DNA of 64,000 nucleotides, taken from assembly GCF_020172665.1 (NCBI RefSeq), contig NZ_CP083985.1, positions 103,418 through 167,417 on the forward strand, in the 5' to 3' direction. The notes under the pieces were generated by a model. That model ran no database searches. It was given only the letters and a program-made list of their open reading frames with translations, and was not told where the DNA came from. Shown one piece after another: positions 1 through 10,392 of the stretch. Source of the DNA: [Mycobacterium] zoologicum. GTDB lineage: Bacteria; Actinomycetota; Actinomycetes; Mycobacteriales; Mycobacteriaceae. Position numbers and translations under genes: made by a program. Each line of letters begins with the position of its first letter. Position 1 is the stretch's first letter.

Positions 1-1224
1 GATGTGCTCGCCGCAGAAGTCGGAGCGCCGCACCTCGGTGATCTCGGGGTTGCGCACGATTCCCATGCCGGCGTAGATCTTGCCCAGCGCCTCGGCGGTG
101 GTGGTCTTACCGGTGCCCGGCGGTCCGACCAGCAGCATGTGGTTGGTCTGGCCCTCCACCGGCAGGCCGTGCTCCAGCCGCATCGCCCGGATCTCGAGCT
201 GGTCCTCCAACGCCTTGACCGCGCGTTTGACCTCGGCCAGCCCGACCTGCTTCTCCAGCTCGGCGCGGCCCTGCGCCAGCAGCTCCGCCCGGCGGTCGGT
301 GGCGTTGTGCTCGTCGAGTTCGGCGCGGCTCTTCGCCGACTCGGCATCCCAGCGGTCGCTGCGGCTGTCGATGATCTGTTCCTCGGTGATCACCAGGCGC
401 AGTTTGGGTTCGGCGAGTGCGGCTTTGGCCGCCTCGGTGAGCACACCGTTGATCGCGGCCTTGGACAGCCAGACCTGTGCCTGCTCCTCTTCGCCGAGCT
501 GGCGATGCACCATGCCGCGGATGTAGGCCAGATCCGCTGCCAGCAAAGGGATCTCGTTCGGTGCGATCGACGCGGTCAGCACCCCCGGGGGAAACCGGTC
601 CGAGCCGTGGATGTGCCCGGCGATGTCGACCCGGTCCAGCCAGTCCAGCGCAACCCTGCCCTGCCCCAGATGCGCGGCGGCATAGGCGGCCAGCGCGCAG
701 ATCGAGGCGGTGACGGCGGGCATGACGATCGCCCGGTCGGGCAGCTCCTCGGCGGCGACGGTCAGCAGATCCGGCCAGCGCTGGGTGAGGAACATCAGGT
801 AGGCGCGGGCCAGTTGGTGCCACTGGTGGTTGACCCAACTGTCCAGCAGCGCGCGATCGGACAACAGCGCGTCGGCCCGGGCGTACTCGCCCTCAACCGC
901 CCATGCAGAGGCCAGCGCCAACCCCACATGCGAGGCATCGGTCACGGTGATCGACAGATACGGCCCCAACGGAATCTGGGCGGCCAGGTGCCGGCCGAGC
1001 CGGGTGGTCTCCTTGTGCAACCAGTCGCCGTTGTTGTACAGCCGGGTGAGTGTCTCCAGAGAGGTGTCGCCGCACGCGATGCGGCCCAGCCACGCGTCGG
1101 CCATGGACGGATCGGCCTCGGTGGCCGCGGCGAACTCCGCCAACGCATCAGGCGAGCCGTACCGCGCGTCCATACTCACCATGGCCCGGTCGAAGTGCCG
1201 CCGGGCTGCCAGCAAGTCACTCAA
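1..1224 (-). CDS. eccA2: EccA2, cytosolic AAA+ ATPase of ESX-2 (C-terminus outside window)
   Basis: Cytosolic AAA+ ATPase of the CbxX/CfqX type that acts in type VII substrate handling. The 408 visible residues contain the N-terminal TPR-like helical domain and the beginning of the ATPase domain, with a Walker A motif GPPGTGKT near residue 368. The rest of the AAA domain lies beyond base 1; EccA proteins are about 600 residues. I chose the TTG at 1224 because an in-frame TGA lies ten codons upstream with no ATG or GTG between, and AGGGGA sits at ribosome-binding distance. It is the last gene of the locus, 41 bp after eccE, as in ESX-2 of M. tuberculosis. Confidence 0.93.
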   Translation of the reverse strand, partial: MSDLLAARRHFDRAMVSMDARYGSPDALAEFAAATEADPSMADAWLGRIACGDTSLETLTRLYNNGDWLHKETTRLGRHLAAQIPLGPYLSITVTDASHVGLALASAWAVEGEYARADALLSDRALLDSWVNHQWHQLARAYLMFLTQRWPDLLTVAAEELPDRAIVMPAVTASICALAAYAAAHLGQGRVALDWLDRVDIAGHIHGSDRFPPGVLTASIAPNEIPLLAADLAYIRGMVHRQLGEEEQAQVWLSKAAINGVLTEAAKAALAEPKLRLVITEEQIIDSRSDRWDAESAKSRAELDEHNATDRRAELLAQGRAELEKQVGLAEVKRAVKALEDQLEIRAMRLEHGLPVEGQTNHMLLVGPPGTGKTTTAEALGKIYAGMGIVRNPEITEVRRSDFCGEHI

Positions 1225-1265
1225 TGTCTGTCGTCCCCTGTCGCATATACGAGGTCATGGTGAGG

Positions 1266-2828
1266 TCATCGCGACGACATCGGCGCCAGCGCCTCCGGAC
1301 TGCAGTACCGGTTCTCCGCCCGGAACAGTTCCACCGTAGCCAGCCACGAATTGTTGCCGACGACAACCCGCACCGCGGTCCGATCGATCTGCTCGATGCT
1401 CACCTCGACCGCGTCCGGTGGCGGCGGCGGGCTGCCGGGCGGCGCCACGGTGATCACGGTGGCCGGACGCGGAGACGGCGCGATCGGCCCGTCCACCACG
1501 CTCACCGTGGTGCGCGGCGTGGGCCGCGACTCGTCGACCACCGCGATGTCGGGCATCCGGACGCTGGCCCAGCGCGCCCGGTCACGGGTGTGTACACAGA
1601 CCCGCTCGCCGGACCCGGCGGCACGGATGATGAGCCGTTTGGCGATCAGGTCTTCGGCGGCGATGAACACCCGGCTCAGCTCACCGGAGTCGGTCAGCGG
1701 CATCATCAGCCGGTCACCGTTGGCCAGCTTGCCGATCAGCACACCCGATGGGCCGATCTCGATCGGCAGCTCGGCCGGCAGCGGACCGGACCGCAGCCCG
1801 CGCAGTCGCGGCCGCGGCGCGCACATGTTCGCCTCCAGCGCCGCCGCCTGTTCGCCGTTGAGCCGGCGCAGCACCGTCGCGGGGGGAGTGGGGGCCGGTT
1901 GCGGGGTCTGCAGTGTGACGGTGGCGGTACACGTCCCGTCGGGATACACCGTGACGTTCTGCGTCACCTCGTCCACCGGCAGCGTCCAGGCCTGCGCCAG
2001 CAGCGCGGCACTGATCTCGCGGGGCGGGTAGGCATAGGTGGTCACCCAGCCCCGGTCGGTGCGCACCGTCTTCCAGCGCACGGCATCGTCGGTCAGTGAC
2101 GAACCCCCGCCGATCCGTCGGTCCAGCTCCACCAGATCGCTGGCCGTCGCCACCCGGGTGCGCAGGCCGACGCACCGCAACGACCCGGCGATCTGCTGCG
2201 CGACGGCCACGGCGGTGGCACCCAGCGTGGTGCGCCAGCGCAGCGCCGAGGTGTTGTCCAGAACGCTCAACCGCAGCAGCAGCCAGGTCTCTCGCTGGCC
2301 GGCGTAGGGCGGCGTGCCGATCTCGGTGTCGTAGACCCGCGGGTAGTCGCCCGCGGTCGCCCGGCGTGCCCCGATGCTGACGACGCTCAACGATTCGAGC
2401 ACCAGACCCAGGGGGTGCCGCAGCATCGGCAGCAGGGCGCTGACGTCGACGACGTTGTCGGTCTCCACGTTGACCGAGCCGGTGGCGATGGTGGCGGCAT
2501 GGGATCTGCCCAGCAGGTGTACCGCCACCACGGCCACGCCGTCCTGGATGCGGACCCCACCGCCGGAACGGTTGTTGGCCACCGTGATCGGCTCGGCCCA
2601 CGCAGCCTTCGCGTCGCGCCGCAACCGCAGCAGCGCCCACGACCAGGCCGGCTGGCCCCACCACGGCACCAGCACCAACAGCACCGCGGGCACCACGGCA
2701 GCTGCGACGCCGATCCACCCGCCCAGCGCCCAGCCCGCCAGCCCGCACAATGCGATCACCAGGGCGCACACCAGCCGCCGGTTGCTCGAGGCGCTGAAAC
2801 CGGTGAGCCGGACCCGGTCCTGACTCAC
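1266..2828 (-). CDS. eccE2: EccE2, ESX-2 membrane channel component
   Basis: Inner-membrane component at the periphery of the type VII secretion complex. The 520-residue product has two hydrophobic segments at about residues 19-57, followed by a large soluble domain rich in beta-type segments, as in the EccE family. The GTG start overlaps the mycP stop as GTGA, so translation is coupled. Assignment rests on membrane topology, length (EccE2 of M. tuberculosis is similar) and position between mycP and eccA. EccE sequences diverge quickly, so synteny is the strongest evidence. Confidence 0.9.
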   Translation of the reverse strand: MSQDRVRLTGFSASSNRRLVCALVIALCGLAGWALGGWIGVAAAVVPAVLLVLVPWWGQPAWSWALLRLRRDAKAAWAEPITVANNRSGGGVRIQDGVAVVAVHLLGRSHAATIATGSVNVETDNVVDVSALLPMLRHPLGLVLESLSVVSIGARRATAGDYPRVYDTEIGTPPYAGQRETWLLLRLSVLDNTSALRWRTTLGATAVAVAQQIAGSLRCVGLRTRVATASDLVELDRRIGGGSSLTDDAVRWKTVRTDRGWVTTYAYPPREISAALLAQAWTLPVDEVTQNVTVYPDGTCTATVTLQTPQPAPTPPATVLRRLNGEQAAALEANMCAPRPRLRGLRSGPLPAELPIEIGPSGVLIGKLANGDRLMMPLTDSGELSRVFIAAEDLIAKRLIIRAAGSGERVCVHTRDRARWASVRMPDIAVVDESRPTPRTTVSVVDGPIAPSPRPATVITVAPPGSPPPPPDAVEVSIEQIDRTAVRVVVGNNSWLATVELFRAENRYCSPEALAPMSSR

Positions 2829-4504
2829 TTGATGGCCCTTCGGATCCGGGCGGTGACGACGGCGACCAGGACCGCGGCGGCCAGCGCTCCGAGGAATCCG
2901 AGGGCGACGGTCCGGGCCCGATGGTCCGGTGGTGGCGGCGGGGGTGCCGGGGTCAGCACGCGGTGCTCCGACCCGGGTGTGAGCGGCTCACCCGGGGGCA
3001 CGTTGAACGTCAGCGCGGCCACCGGATCGACCAGGCCGTAGCCGACCCGGTTGTCCACCCCGGCGGGTGGATTGTGCGCGGTCTGCACGATCCGGTTGAT
3101 CACCTGGTGCGCGGTGAGCTGCGGGTATTTCGCCCTTACCAGCGCGGCGACCCCGCTGACGTAGGCGGCGGAGAAGCTGGTGCCCCAGAACGGCATGTTC
3201 TTCTCCCCGACCCTGATCGGCGGGTAGGCGTTGACCGGTCCACCGCCTTGCGGGGACAGGCCCATCACGTGGGTGGCGGGGGCGGCCACTCCGACCCACG
3301 GGCCGGACATGCTCTTGTCGATCGGCGCCCCGGTGGCGTCGACCCCGCCGACCGACAGGACATAGTCGGAGAACCACGACGGGCTCGAGATCACCTTGAC
3401 CTGGTTCCAGTCCCGCGGATCGTTCGGGTTGAGCGGATTGAACATCGGGTTGTCGGCGCAGCCCGCCTCGCCGACGTTGCCGGCCGCGGTGATGATGACG
3501 GCGTCTTTGACCGTCGCGGCGTACCACAACGCCGCACCCAGCGCCCGCTGATCCAGCCCGGACGCGGCCGGGACGCAGGAGGTCACCGAAATGTTGATCA
3601 CCTTGGCGCCGAGGTTGGCCGCGTGCACGACGGACCGGGCCAGCGTCGCCAGAGTGCCGGCCTTGACGTGCTCGTCGTCGTAGCCGCCGAACTGCGGGTG
3701 CACCGGCTCGAACGCGCGGGAGGACTGCCGGATCGAGATGATCGTCGCGTGCGGGGCGACACCCACCACGCCGTCAGGGGCGCCCGGTGCGGGCGGCGGG
3801 ACGGCCGGGTCGTCCTCGGTCTGGGGATCGGCCGGCCCCGACGAGGGAGCCACCGCACCGTCTTCGGGCGGGGGAGGCGGCGGGGGTGGCGGCGCCGCGG
3901 TCTGGGTGATGGTCACCGGAACCGGGATGGGTGGCGGGGCGGGCGGGCCGGGAATGTCGGCCGGCGGCAGCGCTTCGCCGATACTCGGCGGGGGCCCGGC
4001 CGGTGGGGGGAAGGCGGGGACCTCGGGCATCGGCCGCGGCATCGGCAGCACGCCGAGTGGGGCGGCGGCGATGATCGACGCGGCGATCGTGCCGTGCGCG
4101 TCGCAGTCCTGCAGGCCGCCCATGCCCTCGGAGCCGCCCATGATGTAGTCGCCGCCGGCGATCGCGGGCAGCCGTGGGTTCGGGCTGACGCCGGTGTCGA
4201 TCACCGCGACCGGCACACCGTGGCCGGTGGAGTACTGCCATGCCGTGGCAATCCCGAGCGTGTCGAATCCGGGTGCCAGTTGGGCGAGGTCGGGATTGCT
4301 GACGGTGATCGGGACGCTGCAGGAATTCGAGCGGCGCATCGGCTGGTCCGGTCCGGGTGTGTCGTCGGCCGGGGCCAGCGCGGGATCGACCACCGGGGGG
4401 TCGATCGCCAGCGCCATCGGGGAACCGTCGGACAGACTCACCAGCAGCATCACGCCGGCGATCGCGGCAGCGCGGGTCCCCAGCCGACTCAGTTGCGGAC
4501 CCAC
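2825..4504 (-). CDS. mycP2: MycP2, mycosin subtilisin-like protease of ESX-2
   Basis: Membrane-anchored serine protease of the S8 family that stabilises the ESX channel on its periplasmic side. From the GTG at 4504 the product has 559 residues: a signal peptide (about 1-33), catalytic Asp103 (VIDTG), His137 (DAHGT), oxyanion Asn343 (AAGN) and Ser443 (GTSFSA), and a C-terminal membrane helix ending in basic residues. A proline-rich insertion at about 155-245, with a run of nine prolines, separates His from the rest of the fold. The start overlaps the eccD end by 16 bp; longer in-frame starts inside eccD would bury the signal peptide. Confidence 0.94.
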   Translation of the reverse strand: MGPQLSRLGTRAAAIAGVMLLVSLSDGSPMALAIDPPVVDPALAPADDTPGPDQPMRRSNSCSVPITVSNPDLAQLAPGFDTLGIATAWQYSTGHGVPVAVIDTGVSPNPRLPAIAGGDYIMGGSEGMGGLQDCDAHGTIAASIIAAAPLGVLPMPRPMPEVPAFPPPAGPPPSIGEALPPADIPGPPAPPPIPVPVTITQTAAPPPPPPPPPEDGAVAPSSGPADPQTEDDPAVPPPAPGAPDGVVGVAPHATIISIRQSSRAFEPVHPQFGGYDDEHVKAGTLATLARSVVHAANLGAKVINISVTSCVPAASGLDQRALGAALWYAATVKDAVIITAAGNVGEAGCADNPMFNPLNPNDPRDWNQVKVISSPSWFSDYVLSVGGVDATGAPIDKSMSGPWVGVAAPATHVMGLSPQGGGPVNAYPPIRVGEKNMPFWGTSFSAAYVSGVAALVRAKYPQLTAHQVINRIVQTAHNPPAGVDNRVGYGLVDPVAALTFNVPPGEPLTPGSEHRVLTPAPPPPPPDHRARTVALGFLGALAAAVLVAVVTARIRRAIK

Positions 4505-6084
4505 ACGAACAGTCCTCCCAGCCAGGCGCCGAGCACCCCCACGACGATGAATGCCAGCACTTCGAGCCATTCGACGGCCAGCCGAATCCAGGGGACGAAC
4601 TTGGTCTCGGGCACCAGCAGGCCGGCGGCCACCCCCAGTGCGGCGAAGACCGCGATGGCGGCCGACGGCCACAGGAACCCCCCGGCGGTATCACCCGGAT
4701 TGGCCAGCGCGTACTTGACGATTCCGGTGAGCACGGCAGCACACGCCCCGCCGACCAGGGCGATGGCCTGGACACGGCCGGCGAACCCGCGGCCCTGGGT
4801 GATGAACAGGCCCGCGACCAGACCGCACAGCAACACCGCACCGCGTTGGCGTGCAGATCCCGGCGCCAGCACCATCCACACCGCGATCGGCAGTGTCGCG
4901 GCGATGGCCACACACATCCCGACCTGCACCGCGTTGATCAACCGCGCCGAGGCTGCGATCGCGGTGCCGCGCGCCGAGATGTCGACCAGGTCGTCCTCGT
5001 CGTCCTCGTCCTCCGGGGTGACCGGGGAGACCGTGTCGATCGGCATGTTGGCGCGCCGGGCGAACAGGTCGCGTCCGGTGATCGAGCCGAAGTACGGTGG
5101 CCGCACCCGCGCCACCCACAGCGCGATCGTCGGCGACATGCGCAGCAGCATCAGCAGACCCAGCAGGGTGCAGATGCCGATCACCTGCGGGGACACCGGA
5201 TGCCACATGCGTGCCGCCGCCACCGCCCCGCCGATCCCGGCAGAGGTGACGATGGCGGTGGTGACAGCGGTCTGCGAACGCAGCAGAACGCTCAGGGCGA
5301 TCGCACCCAGCGCCAGGACCGTCACCCCGATCAGCAGGTGCGGCGCCCCCAGCGGTCCGGGTGCCGCGCACAGTGCCGAACAGGACAGCGCGATCACGGC
5401 CAGCCAGCCGAACCCGCTGAACAGGTCGTCGCGAGCGGGCCAGTTCTGCCGGATCACGCCTGCGCCGAGCGTCAGCAGAGCGCCCAGGCCGACCAGGACG
5501 GCAGCCGGCGGCCAACTGTCACTGAAGGTGCGGGCGCGCACTCCCAGCGCCGAGACCACCAGCACCGCCATGGCCAGCAGGCCGACTGCGGTGTGCGCTG
5601 CCGTCAACGCGGTGACCGGGGCGAACATCCGGTCGACCTTGACGTTGAGCAGCCGGGAGACCGTCTGCTCGTCGGCCTTGTGACCGCACTCGGGGCACTG
5701 GACCTCGGGCCGGGTTCCCAGCCGGCGGGCCGTGGCCGCCAGTGCACTCGACAGCGACTCGTACTGGGGCTCGAAGGAGTCGCCGCCCACCACCGGGACC
5801 AGGACCAGGGTGTCGCCGTCCTGCACGCCGAGGTCATCGAGGCTGCGGGTGATGTCCAATCGCACGCCGTTGACCTTGTGCAATTCGTAGCTTCCCGGCG
5901 GAAGTGCCACACCGTCGAAACCGTGGTGTTTCAAATCCTCGTCGAGTAGTTCGACCATTCCCTCGAAGAATTCCTCCACCGGAATACCGGCCGGGAAGAC
6001 CTGGGATACCAGGTGTTTGTCGTAGGCGAGGCTCACCGCACAGCGCGCTGGAAATGCGACTTTCGCCGGCGTCGGAGAGGTCAC
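4489..6084 (-). CDS. eccD2: EccD2, multi-spanning ESX-2 channel protein
   Basis: Polytopic inner-membrane protein that forms the bulk of the ESX channel vestibule. The 531 residues begin with a ubiquitin-like cytosolic domain (about 10-100), then a linker with a CPECGH motif, then about eleven hydrophobic segments to the C-terminus. A very acidic loop ([11 protein letters not shown]) lies near residue 360. The GTG start at 6084 lies 5 bp after the stop of the MinD-like gene. Length and topology match EccD proteins (about 500 residues). Confidence 0.94.
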   Translation of the reverse strand: MTSPTPAKVAFPARCAVSLAYDKHLVSQVFPAGIPVEEFFEGMVELLDEDLKHHGFDGVALPPGSYELHKVNGVRLDITRSLDDLGVQDGDTLVLVPVVGGDSFEPQYESLSSALAATARRLGTRPEVQCPECGHKADEQTVSRLLNVKVDRMFAPVTALTAAHTAVGLLAMAVLVVSALGVRARTFSDSWPPAAVLVGLGALLTLGAGVIRQNWPARDDLFSGFGWLAVIALSCSALCAAPGPLGAPHLLIGVTVLALGAIALSVLLRSQTAVTTAIVTSAGIGGAVAAARMWHPVSPQVIGICTLLGLLMLLRMSPTIALWVARVRPPYFGSITGRDLFARRANMPIDTVSPVTPEDEDDEDDLVDISARGTAIAASARLINAVQVGMCVAIAATLPIAVWMVLAPGSARQRGAVLLCGLVAGLFITQGRGFAGRVQAIALVGGACAAVLTGIVKYALANPGDTAGGFLWPSAAIAVFAALGVAAGLLVPETKFVPWIRLAVEWLEVLAFIVVGVLGAWLGGLFVWVRN

Positions 6085-6089
6085 CGTTC

Positions 6090-7106
6090 TTACCTTTCGG
6101 TGTCGGGCACGAACTTGTCGGCCAGACCGGCGGTTATTTCGAACAGTCGCAGTCGGGTCTTCTTCTTCACCTCATTGTGGACATCGATGATTCCGCCCTT
6201 GGCCAGATGCGCGTCGTAGGGCATCACTTCCACCGTGGCACCGGTTTTGCTGAACCGTTCGGTCAGGTACGCCACCGCGGCGCTGTCCTCGACCGGCCCG
6301 GAGTGGTTGAGAATCACCGTGGCCCGCGACACCAGCTCGTGGTAGCCCTGCGCGGCGAGGTAGTCCACCGCCCGCAGTACCGGCCGCGACCGATCCGCGG
6401 TGATTCCCGAGACGAAGACCAGCGTGTCGGTGTTCTCCAGTACCGGTTTCATGACGGGGTGTTCGAGGTCGGCCGCGGTGTCGACGATGATCACGTTGTG
6501 GGTCCGCCGCAGGCGTGACAACACGCCGCTGAACATGGCCGGGACGAGCGGGCGGAGCTGGTCGGACGTGCGGTTGCCGGCCAGTACGTCCAGGCCGACG
6601 GCATTTTGCCCGAGGTGTTCGCGGATGTCGGAATATCCCTGAACATCGGTGTCGCTCAGAACGGCCGAGTAGTCGCCCGGGGGATGCTCGTCGATACGGT
6701 CCGAGAGCGTTCCGAAGCCCGGAACAGCGTCAATCGCGATGACATTTTCCGGCCGGCATTCCCGGAACACGCTGCCGATCGCGGCGGCCATCGTTGTGAC
6801 GCCGGTACCGCCCTTTCCGGACACCAGCGTGATCACGTACTGCCGACGAATGTGCCGGCGAATTCGATTACGCAGATCGCGGTAATGCCGCTCGCGCGGT
6901 GACTCGCCGGGATTAATGACTTTTGCCGACACCGAATACACCAGTTTGCGCCAGCCGGAACCGGGGGGAATCTTGCGGGGTGTCGCCAGATCGGAAATGC
7001 GCATGGAGTCCGATACGGAATCCCGGTAGCGGTGGCCCGTCATCGGATCCCGCCGCCCGGATGCGCCTTCGTCAGGCATATTCTGGCTATTCCATGGGCT
7101 TGTCAC
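6090..7106 (-). CDS. MinD/ParA-like ATPase of the ESX-2 locus (Rv3888c-type)
   Basis: SIMIBI-class P-loop protein of the kind found beside espG in ESX-2 and related to EspI of ESX-1. The 338 residues have a basic linker before the nucleotide fold, a deviant Walker [11 protein letters not shown] at 96-105, AIDAVPG at 124-130 and a Walker B-like VIIVDTAAD ending near 213. The signature lysine (K98) is kept, but the usual P-loop lysine is Val103. GTG at 7106 is the longest start; ATG codons at residues 10 and 22 are alternatives and none has a strong ribosome-binding site. The gene is A+T-richer than its neighbours. The role is probably regulatory, by analogy with EspI. Confidence 0.82.
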   Translation of the reverse strand: MTSPWNSQNMPDEGASGRRDPMTGHRYRDSVSDSMRISDLATPRKIPPGSGWRKLVYSVSAKVINPGESPRERHYRDLRNRIRRHIRRQYVITLVSGKGGTGVTTMAAAIGSVFRECRPENVIAIDAVPGFGTLSDRIDEHPPGDYSAVLSDTDVQGYSDIREHLGQNAVGLDVLAGNRTSDQLRPLVPAMFSGVLSRLRRTHNVIIVDTAADLEHPVMKPVLENTDTLVFVSGITADRSRPVLRAVDYLAAQGYHELVSRATVILNHSGPVEDSAAVAYLTERFSKTGATVEVMPYDAHLAKGGIIDVHNEVKKKTRLRLFEITAGLADKFVPDTER

Positions 7107-7200
7107 GTGCGTGATGTTAACACGGTTGTAGATACCTCGTTTACACAGTTTCTGCTGGCCAGCGGTAATGCACGGTAATGGTGATCATGTGAATTCACTG

Positions 7201-8049
7201 TCACACAACCCGTCGGTGTGAATGCCAGTCCGCCCCGGCCGGGAGCCGGCTGATGAGCCGCAGGATCGCATTGGCGACGTCGGTTCGGGTGCCGGGGGAG
7301 ACGATCTGATAGCGCCGGCCGCCGTTGTCGATGTTCTCCACGCACACCCGGCCGGCCGGGGTGTCCGAGATCATTACTGCGGTGTCGCCGATCGCCATCC
7401 GGGCCAGATCTTCGGGTCCCGCTCCGGGTTGCAGCGCGACGATATTGGCCTGGCCGGACACCTCGGGGTCGGCGGCCGCCATGACGGTCTGCTGCTGGTC
7501 GATGTCGAGTCGCTGGTCGGCCAGATACTTGCGCAGGCCCTCACGGTCCCGGACCCGCTCGAGCAGCTCCTTGGTGTCCAGGGTGACCGGTCGCAGGGGG
7601 GCGGAGTCGGTGACTCCGCAGAGCCGCTCGATCTGGCCGACCAGGAGGTCACCGGCCGAGGCCTGGTCACCGGCGGTGCCGGCGGGATACAGCCGCACCT
7701 CCTGATCGTGGCGTTCGAGCACCACCCACCAGGAGGCGAATCGGTTGATCGAGACCCGGGTCATGTGCGCAGGGTCGCCGTAGGGCCGGCCGGGGAAGTT
7801 CAGCGTCACCAGCAGTGCGACGTCCCGGCGCATGATCACCGTCAGCCACTCGCGGATCATCGGATCGACCTCACCCAGCCCGTCGAGTGCGCCGATCTCG
7901 GTCAGCTCCTCGGCGATCGGATGGCGCAGGGCCTGCTCGGCGGTGTCCAGCCGGGGCAGCAGCGGCCGCAGGCCCAGTTCCGGGCAGAGCTGCTCGATGC
8001 CGGTCACGGACTGCAGCACCCACAGCCCGTCGAGCGTCGTCGTCAGCAC
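7201..8049 (-). CDS. espG2: EspG2, cytosolic PE/PPE chaperone
   Basis: EspG proteins bind the PPE tip of PE-PPE heterodimers in the cytosol and hand them to their own ESX system. The 282-residue product is close to the family length (about 275-300) and has the EspG layout: an N-terminal 'LDGLWVLQ' strand, a central 'FASWWVVLER' strand and a C-terminal 'ANAILRLISRLP' helix. The GTG start at 8049 is preceded by GAGGGAA. It follows the esx pair after a strong hairpin. The partner in this locus should be the PE/PPE pair at 8902-10392. Confidence 0.92.
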   Translation of the reverse strand: MLTTTLDGLWVLQSVTGIEQLCPELGLRPLLPRLDTAEQALRHPIAEELTEIGALDGLGEVDPMIREWLTVIMRRDVALLVTLNFPGRPYGDPAHMTRVSINRFASWWVVLERHDQEVRLYPAGTAGDQASAGDLLVGQIERLCGVTDSAPLRPVTLDTKELLERVRDREGLRKYLADQRLDIDQQQTVMAAADPEVSGQANIVALQPGAGPEDLARMAIGDTAVMISDTPAGRVCVENIDNGGRRYQIVSPGTRTDVANAILRLISRLPAGADWHSHRRVV

Positions 8050-8098
8050 GTGGTTCCCTCGGTCAAGGTTCGCGTCGTCTCAGTGCACTTCAATGAAC

Positions 8099-8139
8099 GA
8101 GGTGGGGCACCCGCACCGATCGTGCGGGCACCCCACCTC
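8099..8139 (-). terminator. Hairpin after esxC (attenuator or processing site)
   Basis: Arms 8099-8116 and 8122-8139 form an 18-bp stem around a 5-nt loop, between the esxC stop and the espG start. In the minus-strand RNA all 18 positions pair, two of them as adjacent G-U wobbles; in plus-strand RNA the same two positions are C-A mismatches. The structure therefore suits the operon transcript. No U-tract follows. It could attenuate read-through into espG or protect the 3' end of an esx message. Confidence 0.75.
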
Positions 8140-8146
8140 GGGAAGA

Positions 8147-8431
8147 TCAGAAAAGGCTGCTGATCGTCTGGTCGGTCGACATGGCGCCTTCGAGCACCGA
8201 ACCGATGGTGGAACCGTGCTGGCCGATGGTCTCGATCAGGCCCTGCAGGCCCTGCAGCATCTGCGCCTGAGCTTCGAAGAACCCGGTGGCGCCGTGGCCA
8301 CCGAAGTACTCCGTCAGCGCCTGGGTGAGCTGCTGCGAGTCGGCGTGGATCTGGTCCAGGGTGCCGGCGCTGCTGACAACGCTGTGGGCGTGATCGCCGA
8401 CAGCGGCGGGGTTATAGGTGATGCCGTCCAT
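8147..8431 (-). CDS. esxC: EsxC, WXG100-family secreted protein of ESX-2
   Basis: Small secreted helical-hairpin protein that forms a heterodimer with its neighbour EsxD and is exported by ESX-2. The 94 residues match EsxC closely in the central and C-terminal part (GHGATGFFEAQAQM, then LQGLIET), ending in a short Leu-Phe tail. The turn between the two helices (HGATGF, from residue 46) carries no classic WXG. The ATG at 8431 has AAAGGA at good spacing. It lies 34 bp after esxD, so the pair is co-expressed. Confidence 0.94.
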   Translation of the reverse strand: MDGITYNPAAVGDHAHSVVSSAGTLDQIHADSQQLTQALTEYFGGHGATGFFEAQAQMLQGLQGLIETIGQHGSTIGSVLEGAMSTDQTISSLF

Positions 8432-8465
8432 GTGATCGTGTCCTTTCGGGTTCAGGGATCAGGGC

Positions 8466-8783
8466 TTAAGCGGACTGTCCGCCGAACAGCGAGTGGAAGG
8501 CGTGCTCCGAGTGGGATTCGTGGGATTCCATCAGGGCAGCGGCCTGGTTGAGGCCCTCGGTCAGGCGGTGGCCGCCGGTGAGGACCTTCTGGATGTCTTC
8601 GTGGATCTGGGCGGCCGTGGCGAACGACGCCTTGGAACCTCCGCCGTCCCAGGTCGAGGCGCCCAGGATGTTCTCGTGGTCGTGCAGGTACTGGTTGGCG
8701 ATCGCCTGGGCGTGTTCGATGTGCTGGCTCAACTTCGAGGCCGTGTTCCGCATCAGTTCCGGCGTGACAACAATGGATGCCAT
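8466..8783 (-). CDS. esxD: EsxD, WXG100-family partner of EsxC
   Basis: Second subunit of the ESX-2 Esx heterodimer. The 105-residue protein has two predicted helices joined by a turn with W45-D46-G47, a true WXG motif. The C-terminal half (KVLTGGHRLTEGLNQAAALME) resembles EsxD of M. tuberculosis. The start ATG at 8783 has AAGGAG seven bases upstream, one of the best ribosome-binding sites in the locus and fitting for a highly made substrate. Confidence 0.94.
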   Translation of the reverse strand: MASIVVTPELMRNTASKLSQHIEHAQAIANQYLHDHENILGASTWDGGGSKASFATAAQIHEDIQKVLTGGHRLTEGLNQAAALMESHESHSEHAFHSLFGGQSA

Positions 8784-8901
8784 CGTTTTCTCCTTGGTGG
8801 TAAGACCAACCCCCCCGGGGTTCGGCGGGATGTATCTGGCGGTAGTGTATGGGCTCCTTTCAGATGTGTCGATTCACCCTGATTTTCAGCAAATAGCCAG
8901 G

Positions 8902-10086
8902 TCACGCCCGGTTGTCGATGACCTGCACGGTGTTCGGTCGCTCGTTGGGCCGGCTACCTTGGCCTTTTCCACCGGCGCCGGCGCCGTGGGCCATGGGCAT
9001 GCCGCCCATGCCGCCGGCGCTGGTGGTGGTCACCCGCTGGGACTCCACCGACCCCAGCGCGCCACTGGGCCGCAGCCCCTGCGGACGGCCGCCGCCGGAT
9101 TCGAATGCGCTCACCGGCCGGGTGAACGCCGAAACCGGCGCCCCGGCTCCACCCCCGCCGAACCCGCCCGCCGTGGGCGCGCCCGTCGCGTTGGTCAGCA
9201 TGGCCGCCGCCGGCACGCCACCGGCGCCCGCCGGATTCAGCGCGCCGCCGAGCATGCTCGGGTTCATGAACATGCCCATCATCGACTGCATCGGGCCCAT
9301 CATCTGCTGCGGCATCTGCATGAACTGCTGGGGTGCCTGCATCAGCGTCGAGCCGATCTGCTGGACCGGGCCCAGCATCGAACTCATCTGATTGCCCATG
9401 CCCTGGGCGGCGCCCGCACCCTGGCCTGCGGCGTTGGTGGCCCCCGACGTGCCCTCATAGGCGGCGCGCATGGCACCGCCGGCCGCGGTCTGCGCGGATG
9501 CTTCGCCGACGGCGCTGGCCGCCGCCGCCGGGGCCGCCGGTGAGGCACCCATCCCGGCTACCGGAGCGGGAACGGTCAGGCTGGAGGTGAGCGCGTTCAG
9601 CGTCGCCCCGTAGGCTGCGCCCACCGCGGAGTTATTGGGCCAGAACATGCCGAAGTACTCGAGCTCCAGCGAGGCGATCCGCGGCGTCAACGCCCCGAGA
9701 ACAGACCAGTTGATGCTGTTGTCGAAGGCGCTCTCGATCCGGTTCTCGTCGCACTCCTGGAAGGTGCGCATGGTTCCGTAGGCCAACTGGTAGGCCTCCA
9801 CCGCCGCCGCCACGATCGGTGCCTTCATATCCACCCAGCCGGCCAACCCATGCAGGGCGACGTTGAGCATGGTGGCGTTGAGGACCGAACTCCCCGAGCC
9901 GGCGCCTATCCACCCGATCGAGGTCAGCGCGGTGTTGACCGCCGAGGCGATCCCGGACGCGTGGTGGGCGGCGCCCACCGCCGTCCAGGCCGCGCCGTTG
10001 GTCAGCATGGTCGGAAGGCCCGCGCCACTCTTGATCAACATGTCGTTGGCCTCGGGCGTGCGGGCGGCCCACCCCGGGTCGGCCAT
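8902..10086 (-). CDS. PPE69: PPE69-like PPE protein of ESX-2
   Basis: PPE-family protein encoded inside the ESX locus and paired with the PE gene just before it. The 394-residue product begins ADPGWAARTPEAN, the divergent PPE start known from PPE69, followed by the helical PPE domain (about 1-175) and a low-complexity tail rich in Gly, Ala, Met, Gln and Pro. The tail has Met/Gln repeats (PQQFMQMPQQMM). The ATG is 3 bp after the PE stop. It is expected to be bound by EspG2 and exported by ESX-2. The 118 bp between this gene and esxD holds only a short GC hairpin at 8808-8822. Confidence 0.92.
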   Translation of the reverse strand: MADPGWAARTPEANDMLIKSGAGLPTMLTNGAAWTAVGAAHHASGIASAVNTALTSIGWIGAGSGSSVLNATMLNVALHGLAGWVDMKAPIVAAAVEAYQLAYGTMRTFQECDENRIESAFDNSINWSVLGALTPRIASLELEYFGMFWPNNSAVGAAYGATLNALTSSLTVPAPVAGMGASPAAPAAAASAVGEASAQTAAGGAMRAAYEGTSGATNAAGQGAGAAQGMGNQMSSMLGPVQQIGSTLMQAPQQFMQMPQQMMGPMQSMMGMFMNPSMLGGALNPAGAGGVPAAAMLTNATGAPTAGGFGGGGAGAPVSAFTRPVSAFESGGGRPQGLRPSGALGSVESQRVTTTSAGGMGGMPMAHGAGAGGKGQGSRPNERPNTVQVIDNRA

Positions 10087-10089
10087 GGG

Positions 10090-10392
10090 CTAGCCGCTGA
10101 TGGCGGCGGTGGCTGCCCGCAGCGCCTCGGTGGCGCTGTAGACACCCGCCGCGGTCGCCTGCGTGCCGGCGAACAGCCCGCGCTGCGCCGAGTGCTCGGC
10201 GACGATGCCGAGGTATTCCGTGCCGGCGGCGAGCAGGGCCGCGTGGAAGGCGATCGAGTCGAGGTCATTGCCCATCGGCAGCACGCCGAGCAACCCGGGG
10301 CTGGCCGCGGAAGCGGCCGCCGCCGTCTCTGCGCTGATGGCGGACTCCGCGCCAGCGGACGCCAGGACCGCTTCTGGTTCTACAGAGAGCAT
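10090..10392 (-). CDS. PE36: PE36-like PE protein of ESX-2
   Basis: A minimal PE protein of 100 residues consisting of the PE helical hairpin only. Pro6-Glu7 lie near the N-terminus, and Y85-S-A-T-E89 near the C-terminus gives the YxxxE general type VII secretion signal. It should heterodimerise with the PPE protein encoded 3 bp downstream. The ATG has GGGAGGA upstream. The 106 bp between eccC and this gene could hold a separate promoter but shows no clear motif. Confidence 0.92.
   Translation of the reverse strand: MLSVEPEAVLASAGAESAISAETAAAASAASPGLLGVLPMGNDLDSIAFHAALLAAGTEYLGIVAEHSAQRGLFAGTQATAAGVYSATEALRAATAAISG

Noticed and set aside
7201..7221. Inverted repeat TCACAC/GTGTGA at the espG 3' end
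   Set aside because: Only 6-bp arms, inside the coding sequence and without a U-tract; insufficient for a terminator call.
8808..8822. AACCCC/GGGGTT hairpin between PPE and esxD
   Set aside because: The stem is short and its loop consists of C residues of the same run, so alternative registers exist; it may be part of the esx leader but is not specific.
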